Source: Taibaiella sp. (GTDB lineage: Bacteria > Bacteroidota > Bacteroidia > Chitinophagales > Chitinophagaceae). Taken from it: a DNA stretch of 30,573 bases. The translations under genes and the position numbers were made by a program. Under the pieces are notes generated by a model. It was not told the DNA's origin. It searched no databases and worked only from the letters and a program-made list of their open reading frames with translations. The DNA lies in assembly GCA_019739295.1 (NCBI GenBank), contig JAHHDV010000036.1, positions 1 to 30,573 of the forward strand, given 5' to 3'. Positions 28,091 to 30,573 of this stretch are shown piece by piece. Within the stretch, counting starts at the first letter, position 1. Each line of letters opens with the position of its first letter.

Positions 28091-28799
28091 TTATTCTGTA
28101 AATTTATAGCCTACACCTCTTACGGAGTGAAAGTGCTTCGGGTTGCGGCTGTCTTTCTCGAAATACTTTCTGAAGCTCAGGATAAAATTATCTATCGTCC
28201 GGGTAGTCGGGTATACATTGTATCCCCATACAGCCTGCAGGATATGCTCTCTCGATACGACTTCTCCTTTGTGCTCGATAAGCAGGCGAAGGAGGGCGAT
28301 CTCTCTTTTGCTGAATTCAACAGTTTTTCCATCTTTATCCCTGCCGGTTTGCCCTGCAAAGTCGATTTTGTTTTTTTCCGAAAGTATAGATCTCGGGAGT
28401 CGTGTTCCGTTCGTTGATCTTTTTGTTCTTGATGATGAGCTTTTCGACCCTAATCAGCAATTCATCAAGATCAAAGGGCTTCACCATATAATCGTCACCA
28501 CCCATCTTCAATCCATTGACCCGGTCTTCGCTGCTGCCCTTTGCAGAAAGGAATAAAATCGGAATATTGTTGTTCTGTCCCCTGATATTCTCGCAGATCG
28601 TGATCCCATCCATCTCAGGAAGCATGATATCCAATATCATGGTATCAAAATATTCATTCTTAATGGCATTCAGTGCTTTCAACCCATTATCCACTGCTGT
28701 CACTTCATAGCCTTCCAGTTCCAGGTTCAGGGCCAGTGTTTCTCTTAATGTTTCTTCATCTTCGACCAGTAATAAGTTGCCTTTAGAATCTTTTTTCAT
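28091..28799 (-). CDS. OmpR/PhoB-family response regulator (right copy, frameshifted)
   Basis: Mirror of 12547-13254. A seven-T run at 28371-28377 (six As in the left copy) shifts the frame after the receiver domain. The N-terminal 150 residues and the DNA-binding domain therefore lie in different frames. The left copy gives the intact protein. Confidence 0.92.
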
Positions 28800-29276
28800 T
28801 TCTTCTTTTCAATTTTTGCAAAATTATCCAAACAAAATTATTAAAACATCTCATTCTCACGTAGGGCATGTAATGAAAGTGTCATTTTCTTAAGGGGCAG
28901 CACCGCCACGAAAAGCTTGTTCCGCCCTGATTACAATGAGCATTTTTTACTCATAGAATGAGATCGTCTTGTCAGCGGTACCCGTGAGGTAGTTGCCAAA
29001 TGTTATGCTCTGGGTTGAATCGGAATTTTATTTCCGTTCAATGATTTTCAATTAGGATTTTACCGGGAGAAAACGAGGAGTGCAGTTCCCGGATTTCTGC
29101 CTTCATCTTACACTTCTGAAGTCAGCTCAGGAATCCGGCCGCGCTAATTTGTGATAAAAACTATGGAAAGATGGCAAGTTTATCCTTATTTTGATAGCTT
29201 TTTTAAAAAATAATGTAATCTTGTAACCAATTTGAATTCCATATAAGAATATGGGATAATCAATCTTAAGATAAAT
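28800..29276. other. Mirror of the topA/response-regulator intergenic region
   Basis: Same 477-nt segment as 12070-12546, including the 10-bp inverted repeat and tandem TAATTTTG boxes on the opposite strand. No gene seen. Confidence 0.6.
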
Positions 29277-30573
29277 ATGGGCAAAAAGTTATTGATAGTA
29301 GAGTCGCCGGCCAAAGCAAAAACAATAGAAAAGTACCTGGACGGGGTGTTTGAGGTAGTATCGAGTTACGGCCATATCAGGGATTTGGAAAAGGAAGGGA
29401 TGGGAATAGATATTGAGCATAATTTTCAACCAAAATATATTGTATCAGAGGAAAAGCTGAAAGTGGTCAGCGAGCTCAAAAGTAAAGCAAAGAAGGCCGA
29501 AGAAGTGTGGCTGGCAACGGATGAGGACCGGGAAGGAGAGGCGATCAGCTGGCATTTATGTGAAGTGTTGGGGCTGGATCCGAAAAGTACGAAGAGAATT
29601 GTGTTCCACGAGATTACCAAAGACGCGATCCGGAAAGCCGTTTCCGAGCCGCGTACAGTAGATATGGACCTGGTGAATGCACAGCAGGCCAGAAGGGTGA
29701 TGGATAGATTGGTGGGATTTGAGATTTCACCGGTATTATGGCGGAAGCTGGCTGGAACCAAAGCATTGTCAGCAGGGCCGTGTACAGTCTGTGGCTGTGA
29801 AGTTACTGGTAGAAAGAGAATCAGAGATCAACCAGTTCACTCCGGTGAGCTCCTTCAGGGACAGAGGCACAGTTCCTGACCAAAAATTCATCACGGTAAG
29901 GGATACTGTTTTCAAAGCGGAGGGTGAACGGTATCAGGAAGAGCAGCAGGCAACAGGATTTTCTGGAAAAATGCAATGGGGCAACGTTTTGAAGTCAGCG
30001 ACATCCATATAAGGACCCGGAAAAAGGTCTCCAAGTCCTCCCTTTACTACCTCGACCCTGCAGCAGGAAGCCAGCCGTAAATTGGGTTTTTTCCGTTTCC
30101 AGGACCATGCGGATTGCCACAGGACCTGTATGAGAAACGGATATATCACCTATATGCGGACGGATTCAGTTTAACCTGAGTGCATCTGCACTTCAGCATA
30201 CGGAATCCGCCATCAGGCAGATCCATGGAGGGACCGTTATCACCAGCTGAGAAGGTTTAAAAACAAGAATGAAAATGCACAGGAAAGCCCACGAAAGCCA
30301 TCCGTCCTACCGATATGATGGTACAGCAGGTAGGTAACCCGGACGGACAGAAGCTGTACAACCTGATCTGGAAGCGTACCATGGCTTCTCAGATGGCAGA
30401 TGCTCAACTGGAAAAAAACAAACGGCTACAATCGATATCATTGCTGCCGGAAAGAAGCTGGACAGCCATTTTACTGCCAATGGGGAGGTGATTAAATTCG
30501 ATGGATTCCTGAAGGTGTATTTTGAAGGAAAAGATGAAGATGCTGATGATGAAGAGAACAATGACATCCTCCC
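29277..30573 (+). CDS. topA: DNA topoisomerase I (right copy, 3'-truncated, many frameshifts)
   Basis: Mirror of 10788-12069. The first ~170 codons are in frame, including the Toprim start and [18 protein letters not shown]; here the single-A state at 29549-29552 repairs the left-arm break. From about 29777 the frame is broken repeatedly by single extra bases (for example GGG for GG in AGCAGGGCCG, extra G in TTCAGGGACAG, extra T in AATTCATC, extra A in GGCAACAGG). The window ends inside the gene at the base matching 10788. This part should not be used as sequence evidence for the protein. Confidence 0.9.

Larger units (their letters stand above)
20679..30573 (-). repeat. Right arm of the ~9.9-kb inverted repeat
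   Basis: Reverse complement of 10788-20667, running to the last base of the window. Single-base insertions relative to the left arm are rare up to about 29.7 kb and then frequent (about 16 net extra bases in the last ~0.9 kb). Confidence 0.97.

Noticed and set aside
10788..30573. True paralogous duplication of nine genes
   Set aside because: No substitutions were noticed between copies, only homopolymer length differences. Independent gene copies would show silent changes.
10788..30573. Composite transposon or insertion sequence with long inverted ends
   Set aside because: No transposase, integrase, short terminal repeats or target-site duplications were seen; the arms hold only housekeeping genes.
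1..30573. CRISPR arrays, tRNA or rRNA genes, toxin-antitoxin or phage-defence loci
   Set aside because: No regularly spaced repeats, no tRNA-like cloverleaf or rRNA sequence, and no protein with such motifs were found on reading both strands.

Overview
The window looks like chromosome of a Gram-negative Bacteroidota bacterium, probably near Chitinophagaceae (the family is inference). CMP-Kdo synthesis (KdsB) implies LPS. Several genes are preceded by TAnnTTTG -7 boxes typical of this phylum. A TopA with a Lys/Ala-rich tail, a fused MaeB malic enzyme and an M13 peptidase fit as well. I see no tRNA, rRNA, CRISPR array, transposase, phage gene or defence system.

Layout. Positions 1-10787 are single-copy: a 5'-truncated membrane glycosyltransferase-like gene with TPR-like repeats, kdsB, a thioredoxin-fold protein, ubiX, mazG, a small secreted Cys/Lys-rich protein, an ABC-2 permease, hppD, a GNAT-like protein, a purine nucleoside phosphorylase and the 3' part of topA. 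Positions 10788-30573 form one very large inverted repeat. The left arm (10788-20667) carries the rest of topA, an OmpR-type response regulator, a small lipoprotein, a small unknown protein, aspartate kinase, an aminotransferase, a DUF486 membrane protein, malic enzyme and the C-terminal third of an M13 metallopeptidase. The right arm (20679-30573) repeats all of this in mirror image. The centre is an 11-nt spacer (20668-20678) lying inside the M13 peptidase coding sequence.

Interpretation. In the stretches I compared, the arms differ only by one- or two-base length differences, nearly all in homopolymer runs. I found no substitutions. Where one arm has a frameshift, the other usually restores the frame. 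This is what one locus read twice would give (fold-back or chimeric read, missing-adapter read, or amplification chimera), not two diverged gene copies. Extra bases become frequent towards 30573 and also in the first 1.4 kb, as at poorly polished contig ends. A real, very recent palindromic amplification cannot be excluded from sequence alone.

Genes working together: glycosyltransferase-kdsB fits surface polysaccharide/LPS; ubiX-mazG are adjacent housekeeping genes; aminotransferase-lysC-small protein form a co-directional aspartate-family cluster; hppD acts in tyrosine degradation; malic enzyme links malate to pyruvate. I found no convincing undescribed system. The best leads are the palindrome, a structured 477-base topA/regulator intergenic region, and a small Cys-rich secreted protein.
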